The translations under genes were made by a program, and so were the position numbers. This document shows, piece after piece, positions 37,640-46,518 of a stretch of DNA of 64,000 nt. Below the pieces are notes generated by a model. It was not told the origin of the DNA, did not search any database, and saw only the letters and a program-made list of their open reading frames with translations. This stretch comes from Acidobacteriota bacterium (lineage in GTDB: Bacteria; Acidobacteriota; Terriglobia; Bryobacterales; Bryobacteraceae). How positions within the stretch are numbered: position 1 is the first letter of the stretch; each line of letters begins with the position of its first letter. The stretch is taken from NCBI GenBank assembly GCA_947470805.1, contig CANIVU010000036.1, positions 1 to 64,000 on the forward strand, written 5' to 3'.

Positions 37640-38409
37640 TATTCGTAGGGCCAGTGGGGCTTGGCGAAGAGGCCGCCATCGACGTAGAGGGTTTGGCCGG
37701 TGACGAAATCCGACAGTTCTCCGCAGAAGAAGACGACGGCGCGGCCAATATCCATGGGAGTTCCGACGCGGCCGAGGGGTGTGACTCCGGCCCAGGTGCC
37801 GGCGTAGTCGCCTGCTTCTTCCTTGGTCCGTTCGATTTCGACGGCGCCGGGGGCGACGCAGTTGACGCGGATGCCGTACTTGCCGAGTTCGACGGCGGAG
37901 ACCTTGGTGAACTGCTCCATGCCGCCCTTCGACGCGGTGTAGTTGACCAGGCGTGGAAAGGCGACTTTGTTGCAGCCGGAGCCGATGTTGATGATGCGGC
38001 CGCCCCCGGAATCTTTCATTAGCCGGGCGGCTTGTTGGGTGCAGAGGAAGCAGCCCTTCAAGTTGGTATCGAGGACGTGGTCCCACTCGGCTTCGGAGAG
38101 TTCGAGCAGGGCTTTCCAGGTTTGGACGCCGGCGTTATTGACGAGGATATCGAGGCGGCCGAACTCCTTGATGACGGTCGCGCACATGGCCTCCACTTCG
38201 GCGGCAACGCTGACGTTGGCCTGGACGACGATGGCGGCGACGCCCATGGCGCGGATTTCGACGGCCGTGGCTTCGGCCCCATTCCGGTCCGAGTTGTAGT
38301 TTACGACGACGTTGGCGCCGTGGCGGGCGAGTTGGAGGGCCACTCCCTTGCCAACACCTTTGCTGGCTCCGGTGACGAGGGCGACTTTGCCGTAGAATTC
38401 CTTGTCCAT
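37636..38409 (-). CDS. SDR-family oxidoreductase
   Basis: This is a 257-aa NAD(P)-dependent short-chain dehydrogenase. The nucleotide-binding motif is TGASKGVGKG (14-23), the structural motif is NNAG, and the catalytic Ser and YxxxK lie in IGSGCNKVAFPRLVNYTASK. The C-terminal DGG motif is present. It lies 10 bp after the RraA-like gene in the MFS-RraA-SDR operon, which suggests oxidation or reduction of a sugar, sugar acid or hydroxy acid. Its stop overlaps that of the kinase gene by 4 bp. Confidence 0.9.
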   Translation of the reverse strand: MDKEFYGKVALVTGASKGVGKGVALQLARHGANVVVNYNSDRNGAEATAVEIRAMGVAAIVVQANVSVAAEVEAMCATVIKEFGRLDILVNNAGVQTWKALLELSEAEWDHVLDTNLKGCFLCTQQAARLMKDSGGGRIINIGSGCNKVAFPRLVNYTASKGGMEQFTKVSAVELGKYGIRVNCVAPGAVEIERTKEEAGDYAGTWAGVTPLGRVGTPMDIGRAVVFFCGELSDFVTGQTLYVDGGLFAKPHWPYEY

Positions 38410-38419
38410 GATGTCCAGT

Positions 38420-39085
38420 TTAATAGGCGCGGGGGATGAGCTTGTCGAGATCGTCGATGGAGAAGTCCGGGGACTTGCAGCAGGCGATCATGGGGCGCTC
38501 TTTCTCTTCGATTTCGAGCGCCCGGGCGTAGACGTGTTCGGCGATTTCCTTGGGGATCAGGGCCGCGCCGTGCTTGTCGCAATGGAGCAGATCGCCGGGG
38601 TGGACGAGGAGGCCGAAGACTTTGACGGGGCGGTTGAACTCTTCGAGGTGGGCGTAGCCGTGGGAGACGTGGAGGCCGCTTGCGAAGAAGTGGAAGCCGA
38701 GGGGTTTGACTTCGTCGATATCGCGGACGGAGCCATTGGTGAGCAGTCCGTGGGAGCCGAGCGCCTTATGGATATTGGCGTTGACCTCGCCCCAGTAGGC
38801 GCCGCCGGAGACGGGGCTGAGGTCCTGGATGACGGTGAGCTTGGGGCCGGGGGCGTCCTTGGTGTATTGCCAGTAGTGCTTGCGGTCCACGTTGCGCGGG
38901 TTGGGCGCGGGCTGGCCGGAGTGGATGGTGGCCGTGCAGGCGTAGCCGACCATGGGGCCGAGATCGGGGAAGACGCAGTGGACGCCGGGCCCGGTGTAGG
39001 TGAACTCGCGAGGCATGACCTCGAAGGTTTCGACGGCGTTGGCTATGGTGCAGGAGTTAAAGCGACGGAGGGTGAGGGGGTCCAT
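38420..39085 (-). CDS. RraA-family protein (possible hydroxy-oxoglutarate aldolase-like enzyme)
   Basis: This is a 221-aa member of the RraA/HMG aldolase superfamily. The characteristic loop is HGLLTNGSVRDIDEVKPLGF (Arg-Asp pair for substrate and metal), followed by VFGLLVHPGDLLHCDKHGAA. Members outside gamma-proteobacteria are mostly aldolases or decarboxylases of oxo-acids rather than RNase E inhibitors. The start overlaps the end of the MFS transporter gene by 43 bp. The operon suggests breakdown of an imported acid. Confidence 0.85.
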   Translation of the reverse strand: MDPLTLRRFNSCTIANAVETFEVMPREFTYTGPGVHCVFPDLGPMVGYACTATIHSGQPAPNPRNVDRKHYWQYTKDAPGPKLTVIQDLSPVSGGAYWGEVNANIHKALGSHGLLTNGSVRDIDEVKPLGFHFFASGLHVSHGYAHLEEFNRPVKVFGLLVHPGDLLHCDKHGAALIPKEIAEHVYARALEIEEKERPMIACCKSPDFSIDDLDKLIPRAY

Positions 39086-40260
39086 TTTTTGGTTCCGATG
39101 TAGAGGAAGATGCCGAAAGCGAGATAGATGACTGACGTGGCGCTGAGGCAGGCGGCCATGCCGTAGGTTTGCGACGCGGCGGCGATGGCGACGGGGGCGA
39201 TGCCGCCGCCGAGCCAGCCGAGAGAGTTCATGGTGCCGACGGCACTGGCGCGGCGTTCGACGGGGACGTAGTCGTAAAGCGTGGCCCAGATGTTGGCGTC
39301 GTAGAGACCTTTACAGAAGCCGAAGCCGACCATGGCGATGATGAGGATGGTGACGTTGATGGTCCATCCGGTGAGGAAAAGGAACGGGACGCCGCCGAGT
39401 AGGCCGATGGATTGGGTGAGGGCGCGGCCGCCGAGTTGTTTTTTGGCGAAGCGATCGGCCAGCCAGCCGCCGAAGAGTACGCCGAGTACGCTGGCGATTT
39501 GGAGGAACGCTGTTGCCGAGAAGCCGGCCATGGTGAGGGAGAGTTTAAAGGTGCGGAAGAGGTACGTGGGCATCCAGGTGAGGAAGATGAGAGCGACGAA
39601 GTTGGCGCCGATGAAGGTGAGCGTCAACACGTAGACCATGGGGTGGGAGAAGATTTCCTTGAACGGGACGGGGGCGGCGGCCTTTTCCTTGGGCGCTTCG
39701 GGTTCACGGAGGAATTTCCAGAGACCGATGCCGAGGAGGACGCCGAGCAGGCCGAACGTATAGAAGCCTGCGCGCCAGCCGTAATATTGACCGAGGTAAC
39801 CGGCGAAGGTGCCGCCGGCGATGGTGCCGGCGTAGACCGAGGATTGATGGAGCGACATGGCGCGTGAGCGGGTGTCGGGCCCGTGGAAGGCGCTGACGAG
39901 GGCCATGGAGGCGGGGAAGTAGAAGGCTTCGCCGAGACCTTCGAGCGCGCGGAAGGTGACGAGGTGGGCGTATTGGGTGGAAAGCGCCGTAGCCACGGTG
40001 ATGAGGGACCAGGCGATGAGGCCGCCGAGGACAACGGTTTTGCGGGAGAGGCGGTCGCCGACCCAGCCGGCGAAGGGGCCGGCGGCGGCGTAGACCCAGG
40101 TGAAGGCGCTGCCGACGATGCCCAATTGGACGTCGGAGAGGTTCATCTCGCGGCCGAGGAGGGGGAAGACTGAGAAGATGGCCTGGCGGTCCGCGTAGTT
40201 GAAGAAGCAGACGAACCAGAGCATGGCGACCAGCCACCATTTGTAGGCGGAGTTTTGCAT
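39043..40260 (-). CDS. MFS transporter (anion:cation symporter type)
   Basis: This 12-helix major facilitator transporter (405 aa) is of the ACS type, which takes up hexuronates, sialic acid and other organic acids. Signatures are NYADRQAIFSVFP after helix 1, GDRLSRK between helices 2 and 3, and RALEGLGEAFYFPA. The start is placed at the ATG at 40260 (MQNSAYKWWLVAML), where the family N terminus begins; the frame is open for 22 further codons. It is first in the MFS-RraA-SDR operon and probably imports the substrate of the two enzymes. Confidence 0.87.
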   Translation of the reverse strand: MQNSAYKWWLVAMLWFVCFFNYADRQAIFSVFPLLGREMNLSDVQLGIVGSAFTWVYAAAGPFAGWVGDRLSRKTVVLGGLIAWSLITVATALSTQYAHLVTFRALEGLGEAFYFPASMALVSAFHGPDTRSRAMSLHQSSVYAGTIAGGTFAGYLGQYYGWRAGFYTFGLLGVLLGIGLWKFLREPEAPKEKAAAPVPFKEIFSHPMVYVLTLTFIGANFVALIFLTWMPTYLFRTFKLSLTMAGFSATAFLQIASVLGVLFGGWLADRFAKKQLGGRALTQSIGLLGGVPFLFLTGWTINVTILIIAMVGFGFCKGLYDANIWATLYDYVPVERRASAVGTMNSLGWLGGGIAPVAIAAASQTYGMAACLSATSVIYLAFGIFLYIGTKKWTPSPSVALTPAP

Positions 40261-40352
40261 GGAATTTTTGATTGTAGTGGGTGTAACGATATTTCGCTTG
40301 CCGGGGGGGCCGGTTTCTGCGCACACTGGAATTTTTCGGAGGCCTCAGTAAG

Positions 40353-42296
40353 TTGAGTTTGAAGATGAGCGATTCCCCACAGAGACTAGAACCGGCAGAT
40401 CGGTGGACGACGACTGAAGCGTCGGAGATGTACGACGTTTCGGCGTGGGGGAAGGGCTATTTCTCCGTAAGCGCCGAGGGGCATGTTTGCGTACACCCCG
40501 GCAAGGACCCGCTGCGGAGCGTGGACTTGAAGAAGCTTGTCGACACGCTGGTGTTGCGCGGGATTAACCCTCCGATTCTGATCCGCTTTGGCGAGATTCT
40601 GCAGAACCGGCTGGCCGAGATGGCCGGGGCGTTTAAGACGGCTATCAACGAGCACAACTACAAGGGCGAGTACCAGTGCGTGTTCCCGATTAAGGTGAAC
40701 CAGCAGCGCCAGGTTGTAGAAGAGGTTTTTGAGTACGGGCGGCCGTTCCACTTTGGGTTGGAAGCCGGGTCGAAGCCGGAGCTGATGGCGGTGATGGCGA
40801 TTGCGGATAACGAAACGCCCATCTTGTGCAACGGCTTCAAGGACGACGAGTACATCGAACTGGCGATGATCGGCCGGAAGATTGGCCGCAACATTACGCC
40901 GGTGGTGGAGAAGTACACCGAGCTGGAATTGATTTTGAAGCACGCCGAGAAGATGGGCGTGAAGCCGTCGATTGGCATCCGGTTGAAGCTGGCGAGCCGG
41001 GGGTCCGGGCGGTGGAAGAGTTCGGGCGGGTATCGTTCGAAGTTTGGTTTGACGGTTACCGAAGCCATGCGGGCGCTGGAGCGTTTGAAGGCGCTGGGCA
41101 TGGGCGATTGCCTGAAGTTGATCCACTTCCACCTGGGCAGCCAGATTACCAACATTCGCCAGATTAAGGGCGCGGTGATCGAGGCGGCGCGGATTTATGT
41201 GGAGTTGAAGCGGGCGGGCGCCGGGTTGGATTACATCGACGTTGGCGGCGGGCTGGGTATCGACTACGATGGTTCCCAGACGGACTTCGAATCGAGCGTG
41301 AACTACACGCTGCAGGAGTACGCCAACGACATCGTTTATCACATTCAGAACGTTTGCGAAGAGGCGGAAGTGCCGACGCCGAACATCATCAGCGAGAGCG
41401 GGCGGGCCGTGGCGGCCTACCATTCGTTGCTGGTGTTTAACGTTTTGGGCGTGAGCGGGTTCGGCGACGAGCAGGTGCCGACGGCGCCGAACGAGGATTG
41501 GGAACAGCCGGTGCTGGATCTTTATCACTCGATGCATTCGGTGTCGCAGAAGAATCTGTTGGAGAGCTATCACGATGCGCAGGGCGCGTTGGATTCGGCT
41601 CTGAACTTGTTCAGCCTGGGATATCTTTCGCTGGAGCAGCGAAGCATTGCGGAGAACATGTATTGGCATGTGTCGCGCAAGGTGCTGAAGATGGCGAAGG
41701 AACTGGATTACTTTCCGGAAGAGTTGGAAGGGTTGGAGAGTATGTTATCCGACACTTACTTCTGCAATTTCTCCTTGTTCCAATCGATGCCCGATAGCTG
41801 GGCGGTGAAGCAGTTATTCCCGGTGATGCCGATTCACCGGTTGGAAGAGCGGCCGACGCAGCATGCGGTGTTGGGTGATATTTCGTGCGACAGCGATGGC
41901 AAGATTGACCGCTTCATCGACCGGCGTGATGTGAAGAACACCCTGGAGTTGCACCGCTTCAATCCTGGCGAGCCGTACTTCCTGGGGGCGTTCCTGGTGG
42001 GTGCGTATCAGGAAATCCTTGGCGATTTGCACAATTTGTTCGGCGATACGAATGCCGTGCACGTGATTCTGGATGCGAATGGCGAAGTTGTTTTGGACCA
42101 CGTGATTCAGGGCGACACGGTGCGGGAAGTGTTGGACTACGTGCAGTTTAATTCGCGTTCGCTGGTGGAAGCGTTCCGTAAGGACGTGGAAGTGGCGGTG
42201 CGTGAGAATAAGTTGGGTTATGAAGAAGCCGGCCGGTTGGTTCGGTTCTACGAAGACGGTATCCACGGTTACACGTATTTGGAATCTGTTGAGTAA
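40353..42296 (+). CDS. speA: Biosynthetic arginine decarboxylase
   Basis: This PLP enzyme converts arginine to agmatine for polyamine synthesis. It is 647 aa, matching SpeA. Key stretches are YQCVFPIKVNQQRQVVEEV (PLP lysine in PIKVNQ), FGLEAGSKPEL, LIHFHLGSQITNI, IDVGGGLGIDYDGS and ISESGRAVAAYHS. The start is taken as TTG 40353 because GGAGG at 40338-40342 is 10 nt upstream; the ATG at 40365 would be 22 nt away. Its stop overlaps the next gene's ATG (TAATG). Confidence 0.95.
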   Translation: MSLKMSDSPQRLEPADRWTTTEASEMYDVSAWGKGYFSVSAEGHVCVHPGKDPLRSVDLKKLVDTLVLRGINPPILIRFGEILQNRLAEMAGAFKTAINEHNYKGEYQCVFPIKVNQQRQVVEEVFEYGRPFHFGLEAGSKPELMAVMAIADNETPILCNGFKDDEYIELAMIGRKIGRNITPVVEKYTELELILKHAEKMGVKPSIGIRLKLASRGSGRWKSSGGYRSKFGLTVTEAMRALERLKALGMGDCLKLIHFHLGSQITNIRQIKGAVIEAARIYVELKRAGAGLDYIDVGGGLGIDYDGSQTDFESSVNYTLQEYANDIVYHIQNVCEEAEVPTPNIISESGRAVAAYHSLLVFNVLGVSGFGDEQVPTAPNEDWEQPVLDLYHSMHSVSQKNLLESYHDAQGALDSALNLFSLGYLSLEQRSIAENMYWHVSRKVLKMAKELDYFPEELEGLESMLSDTYFCNFSLFQSMPDSWAVKQLFPVMPIHRLEERPTQHAVLGDISCDSDGKIDRFIDRRDVKNTLELHRFNPGEPYFLGAFLVGAYQEILGDLHNLFGDTNAVHVILDANGEVVLDHVIQGDTVREVLDYVQFNSRSLVEAFRKDVEVAVRENKLGYEEAGRLVRFYEDGIHGYTYLESVE

Positions 42297-42904
42297 TGCA
42301 GCTGCTGGTTTTTTCAGATATTCATAACGACAAGAAGGCGTTGGAGAAGTTGCTGGCGGTGGACGCGGATATGTACGTGTGTGCCGGTGACTTGGTGACG
42401 TGGGCGCGTGGTTTGGATACGATGGCGGAGCTATTGAAGCCGCGCGCGGACAAGATGTACATGCTGCCGGGGAATCATGAGTCGGAGAACGACATTGCCC
42501 GGGTGTGCGATCAGTTTGGGTATCAAAACCTGCACGGGCGGTCCGTGGAGGTGGCGGGGGTGCATGTGGCCGGGTTGGGGTATTCTAACCCCACGCCGTT
42601 TGATACGCCCGGTGAATATTCGGAAGCGCAGATCGCGGAGCGATTGCGGCCGTTTGCCGCGTTGAAGCCGCTGGTTCTGATTTGCCACTGTCCGCCGAAG
42701 GACACGGATTTGGACGGGGTGAAGCCAGGGGCCCATTTCGGTAGTACGGCAATCGCTGAGTTTATTCACGCCTATGAGCCGGTGCGGTTTTTCTGCGGCC
42801 ACATTCACGAGTGCGAGGGGCGGGATGTAATGGTTGGCCATACGCGCGGGGCGAATGTGGGTAAGCGGGGGTATTTGGTGGATTTGGCTACGCTGGAGGC
42901 GTGA
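42296..42904 (+). CDS. Calcineurin-like metallophosphoesterase
   Basis: This 202-aa enzyme has all metal-binding motifs of the family: FSDIHN (Asp8, His10), CAGDL, PGNHES, ICHCPP and CGHIHE. It resembles the small YfcE/Rv0805-like phosphodiesterases, and the substrate is not predictable. It is translationally coupled to speA by TAATG. The 3' end overlaps the convergent vapC by 17 bp. Confidence 0.87.
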   Translation: MQLLVFSDIHNDKKALEKLLAVDADMYVCAGDLVTWARGLDTMAELLKPRADKMYMLPGNHESENDIARVCDQFGYQNLHGRSVEVAGVHVAGLGYSNPTPFDTPGEYSEAQIAERLRPFAALKPLVLICHCPPKDTDLDGVKPGAHFGSTAIAEFIHAYEPVRFFCGHIHECEGRDVMVGHTRGANVGKRGYLVDLATLEA

Positions 42905-43307
42905 GCGGGGGAAGGTCGGTGAGGGCGAAGTCGATTCCTTTATATAGGAGCGTGGCGCGGGCGAGTTTGGCGGTGGCGTAGGAGTTGCAGTCGCCCATGT
43001 TCAGACCGGCGGGGTGGCGGCCTTTTCCGAACTTTTCGAAGGCGGAGGCGGCCTCCAGGAAATGGGTTCCCGTGAAGGCGATGGTCTCGCAGTTGGTGCG
43101 CTGCAGGAATGACAACAGATCCGACATGGCACGTTCGTGGCCGAGACGATTGGTGAGGACCATGGCGGTTTCGACGAGTGTGGGCGCGCCGACGAGTACC
43201 TGTTCTGCGGCGTTTATAGCGTGGTCGTATATTTCATTTCCGGGTTCCAATGTGAGGATGGCGACGAGAATTGAGGAGTCCAAGACGAGCTGCGAGCGCT
43301 TAGACAT
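42888..43307 (-). CDS. vapC: VapC-type PIN-domain toxin
   Basis: This is a 139-aa PIN-domain ribonuclease of the VapBC type II toxin-antitoxin family. The acidic active-site residues are visible: Asp10 (LVLDSSI), Glu46 (TLVETAMVL), Asp106 (NMGDCNSYATAK) and a later Asp (FALTDLP). It overlaps the antitoxin gene by 8 bp, with the antitoxin first, the standard order. Such toxins cleave tRNA or rRNA; the target here is unknown. Confidence 0.9.
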   Translation of the reverse strand: MSKRSQLVLDSSILVAILTLEPGNEIYDHAINAAEQVLVGAPTLVETAMVLTNRLGHERAMSDLLSFLQRTNCETIAFTGTHFLEAASAFEKFGKGRHPAGLNMGDCNSYATAKLARATLLYKGIDFALTDLPPLTPPA

Positions 43308-43551
43308 CGTTCAGAGCGTCCCAGTCAGCCTTGGTCATTGGCTTGTTTCTAAATTCGGGCTTTACGTGAGGCCAGACATCGCGCGCAAGCCATTCGCGAA
43401 CTCCATCCATTCGATTCGTTTGGTGTGCGGTAAGGTGTTCTTTGCGCTTGAGCAGTGCTTGACGGATCGCCTCGGTCTTCGATTCGCCGGTGATTGCCGC
43501 GACTTCGGCGGCGAGTTTTTCGACTTCTGGATTTTTAATGTTGAGGCCCAT
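43300..43551 (-). CDS. vapB: VapB-type antitoxin
   Basis: This 83-aa antitoxin has an N-terminal ribbon-helix-helix of the Rv0623/PSK type (MGLNIKNPEVEKLAAEVAAI, ESKTEAIRQALLKR) and a longer C-terminal toxin-binding tail (KPMTKADWDALNDV). It should autoregulate the pair by binding its promoter upstream of 43551. The pair sits between the phosphoesterase gene and prfB. Confidence 0.88.
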   Translation of the reverse strand: MGLNIKNPEVEKLAAEVAAITGESKTEAIRQALLKRKEHLTAHQTNRMDGVREWLARDVWPHVKPEFRNKPMTKADWDALNDV

Positions 43552-43614
43552 GGTAGAAAGTGCTCTTTATTCTACCATTCGCGGCTCTGCCTGTTTGGCG
43601 GGTAGAATGGTCTC

Positions 43615-44746
43615 ATGACGTTTGATGAACTCACGCGGGAGTATGAACCGCTCCGCCAGCAGTCTATCGCTGTGCGGAGCTATCTTTGACGCGTCAAAGA
43701 AACGGCTTGAGCTATCCAAAACGGAAGAATTGATCTCTTCCCCGGATTTTTGGAACGATTCCGAGCGCAGCCAGAAGCTGATGCAGGAGCGGAAGCGGTT
43801 GGAGAAGGGCATCGCCGATGACGCCGAAGTGAGCGGCATGACCGAGGATCTGGACACGTTCTTCGAGCTGATGCGCGAGGGCGAGGCAGTGGAGGCGGAG
43901 ATCGTTGGCGGGTTGGCGAAGCTGACGGCGCGGTTGGAAGAGTTGGAAACCGGGATGTTGTTGTCCGGGGAGAACGATTCGAAGTCGGCGATCCTGACGA
44001 TCCACCCGGGTGCCGGCGGGACTGAGAGCCAGGACTGGGCCGAAATGCTGTTGCGGATGTTTTTGCGGTGGTGTGAGCGGAACAACTACCAGGCGGAGAT
44101 CACGGACCGGTTGGAAGGTGATGGCGCCGGGATTAAGTCGGCGACGGTGGAAGTGAACGGCGAGAACGCCTATGGGTTGCTGCAGAGCGAGATCGGCGTG
44201 CACCGTTTGGTGCGGATTTCGCCATTTGACTCGGCCGCGCGGCGGCATACGTCGTTCGCGTCGGTATTCGTGATTCCGATGATTGACGACGATGTGAATA
44301 TCGACATCAAGCCGGACGAATTGAAGATCGACGTTTTCCGGGCGAGCGGCGCCGGCGGGCAGCACGTGAACCGGACGGAATCGGCTGTGCGGTTTACGCA
44401 TCTTCCGACGGGGCTGGTGGTGCAGTGCCAGAGTGAGCGTTCCCAGCACAAGAACCGGGCGACGGCGATGAAGCAGATGCGCGCCAAGCTGTTCGAGTAT
44501 GAGATGAACAAGCGGCGTGCGGCGGAGAAGAAGCTGGAAGACTCGAAGATGGAGATCAACTTCGGCAGCCAGATCCGCAGTTATGTTTTGGCGCCGTACC
44601 GCATGGTGAAAGATCATCGGACCAAGATGTCGATTGGCGATGTGGACCGTGTGTTGGATGGTGATTTGGGCGGGCTGATGCACGCCTTCCTTGTGTTCAA
44701 AAAGACCGGCAAAACGGCCGGTGATGACAAAGACCTTGACGACTAA
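43615..44746 (+). CDS. prfB: Peptide chain release factor 2 (programmed +1 frameshift)
   Basis: RF2 recognises UGA and UAA stop codons. The reading frame begins at the ATG at 43615 (MTFDELTREYEPLRQQSIAV) and reaches CTT TGA after 24 codons. A +1 shift then continues as Asp-Ala-Ser-Lys to the stop at 44746, giving about 376 aa. The catalytic GGQ is at about 247-249 (SGAGGQHVNRTESAVR). Domain 1 is the N-terminal helical bundle. The in-frame ATG near 43622 is only an apparent start of the second frame. RF2 levels are autoregulated through the UGA. The 3' end overlaps the tsaC-like gene by 23 bp. Confidence 0.96.
43677..43690 (+). promoter_or_regulatory. prfB programmed frameshift site
   Basis: The slippery sequence TAT CTT TGA C (43681-43690) is the standard prfB site. 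The internal Shine-Dalgarno element, usually AGGGGG three bases upstream, is here a weaker CGGAGC. Confidence 0.93.
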
Positions 44747-45662
44747 TTTGGATTTGGATCAGGCGGTCATCCTCTTGAAGGCTGGCCGCCTTGTGGGTTT
44801 TCCCACGGAGACTGTTTACGGGTTAGGCGCGAATGCGCTGGACGCCGGGGCAGTTCGTCGTATCTATGAGGCCAAGGGACGGCCGGCTACGAGTCCGTTG
44901 ATTGTGCATGTATCGAGTGTTGCGATGGCAAAGCGGGTGGTGGCGGAGTGGCCGGAGGCGGCGGAGAAGTTGGTAGCGCGGTATTGGCCGGGTCCGTTGA
45001 CTCTGGTTTTGCCGAAGGCGAAACGGGTTCCGAATGAGGTGACGGCGGGATTGGGGACGGTGGGGGTGCGGATGCCCGCGCATCCGTTGGCGCTTGCGTT
45101 GATTCGGAAATCCCGAATGCCGTTGGCTGGGCCGAGTGCGAACCGGTTTACGGAGTTATCGCCGGTGACGGCGGAGCAGGTGCGGAAGGGCTTGGGTACG
45201 GCGGTGGATATGGTGTTGGACGGGGGCCCTTGCCGGGTCGGGATTGAGTCTACGGTGTTGTCATTGGTTGCGGGACGGGCGGTTCTGCTGCGGCCGGGTA
45301 TGGTGAGCCGGGAGCAGATTGAGGCTTTGATTGGACCGGTGGAGTTGGCTGGGCCGGTTTCCGACGGGGAGGCGCATGCGGCGCCGGGCCAGCATTCGAA
45401 GCATTATTCCCCGAAGGCTCGGTTGCGGTTGGGAAGTCCGGAGGAGGCGAAGGGGTCGGCGTATTTGTGGTGGGCGGTAGCGCGGGATGCGGAGTTTTCG
45501 GTTCGCATGCCGAAGGATCCGGACCGGTATGGGGCGATGTTATACGACACGTTGCATCGGGCGGATGCGTTGGGTGTGAAGGAGATTGTGGTGGAGCCGG
45601 TTCCGTTGGGTGGGGATTGGGACGGGATTCGTGATCGGTTGGCACGGGCGGCGGCGGAATAG
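44724..45662 (+). CDS. Sua5/YwlC threonylcarbamoyl-AMP synthase
   Basis: This enzyme makes threonylcarbamoyl-AMP, the first intermediate for t6A37 of tRNAs. The 312-aa form has the N-terminal YrdC domain (KAGRLVGFPTETVYGLGANA, YWPGPLTLVLPKAK, GVRMPAHPLALALI, GPSANRF) and the C-terminal Sua5 domain after the linker with PGQHSKHYSP. The start is taken as the ATG at 44724 (MTKTLTTNLDLDQAV), inside the 3' end of prfB, rather than an upstream in-frame codon. Close coupling to prfB fits a translation-related operon. Confidence 0.92.
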   Translation: MTKTLTTNLDLDQAVILLKAGRLVGFPTETVYGLGANALDAGAVRRIYEAKGRPATSPLIVHVSSVAMAKRVVAEWPEAAEKLVARYWPGPLTLVLPKAKRVPNEVTAGLGTVGVRMPAHPLALALIRKSRMPLAGPSANRFTELSPVTAEQVRKGLGTAVDMVLDGGPCRVGIESTVLSLVAGRAVLLRPGMVSREQIEALIGPVELAGPVSDGEAHAAPGQHSKHYSPKARLRLGSPEEAKGSAYLWWAVARDAEFSVRMPKDPDRYGAMLYDTLHRADALGVKEIVVEPVPLGGDWDGIRDRLARAAAE

Positions 45663-45700
45663 GTTCGACGTTTTTTGTTTTGGCGGTGTCTGGTACTTCG

Positions 45701-46457
45701 ATGAACGGACGCGGTGTTTGGGTGTTTGCTTGGGATAACGGTTGGGGATTCCGCTTGGTGTTTCCGGGCATCGGTGGTTCTTTGGCCGGGGGATGACTTC
45801 GGGTGATACGGAGCACAAGTGGATTGTGGTTGAGGCGTTGTATGTGGCTCAGGGTGACGTTGTGGTTTTCGAACGGGTATTATGACGGGGCTTGCGGCGT
45901 TGGTTTTTGACGATGCCCCGGCTTTGGTGTGGGCGACGCTGCGGGCATGTTTGAAGTTGGCTTGGGGTTTCGGACCCGGCCGGGCCGGGTGTTATTCGGC
46001 GGGGAACGGTCCGGCGATGCGGAGCGCGGTGATCGGGGTTTGGTTTCGGGCGGACCTGGCGTCGATTCAAACGTTTGTACGAAGCTGCGCTCGGTTGACG
46101 CATACTGATCCCAAGGCGGAGTATGGCGCGCTGGCGGTGGCACTGGCGGCGGCGGGGCGGTTGGAGGCTTTCGGGGAGTTGTGCCCGGATCGGGAGTTTG
46201 TGGAACGGGTGCGATTGGCTGGGATGGGAGTGTTTGACCCGGCGCCGGGCGTGAGTGGCTATATATAGGACACGGTGCCAGCGGCGTTGTCGGTTTGTGC
46301 GCGACATGGCGATGATTTCAGGCAGGCGGTGTTGGAGGCGATCGGCTTGGGCGGTGATACGGATACGGTGGCTGCGATTGTGGGTGGGATTATTGGGGCT
46401 CGTGTTGGGGAAGGGGGCATTCCCGCTGAGTGGGCGGATGGTATTTGGGATTGTTGA
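45701..46457 (+). pseudogene. Decayed ADP-ribosylglycohydrolase-family gene
   Basis: Pieces of an ADP-ribosylglycohydrolase (DraG/ARH-like) occur in order but in broken frames. From 45701 one frame reads FAWDNGWGFRLVFPG. A second frame carries GRGMTSGDTEHKW up to a TGA at 45883. The third (from 45882) has ATLRACLKLAWG, AGNGPAMRSAVIG and THTDPKAEYGALAVALAA. That frame is stopped by TAG at 46266-46268 and then continues as DTVPAALS and LGGDTDTVAAIVGGIIGARV to 46457. The TAG stands where the family usually has a Tyr codon. At least two frameshifts and one nonsense change are needed to explain this, so it is a pseudogene unless there are sequencing errors. Confidence 0.82.
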
Positions 46458-46518
46458 TTCGGAATTGGGTGTTCTTTGTGATTGCGCTTTGGCACGCTGT
46501 TGTTGGTATTGTAAGGCG

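Noticed and set aside
46255-46518. Upstream extension of the histidine kinase frame
   Set aside because: It overlaps the glycohydrolase pseudogene in another frame and has no kinase-like content; the membrane region starts after the ATG at 46519.
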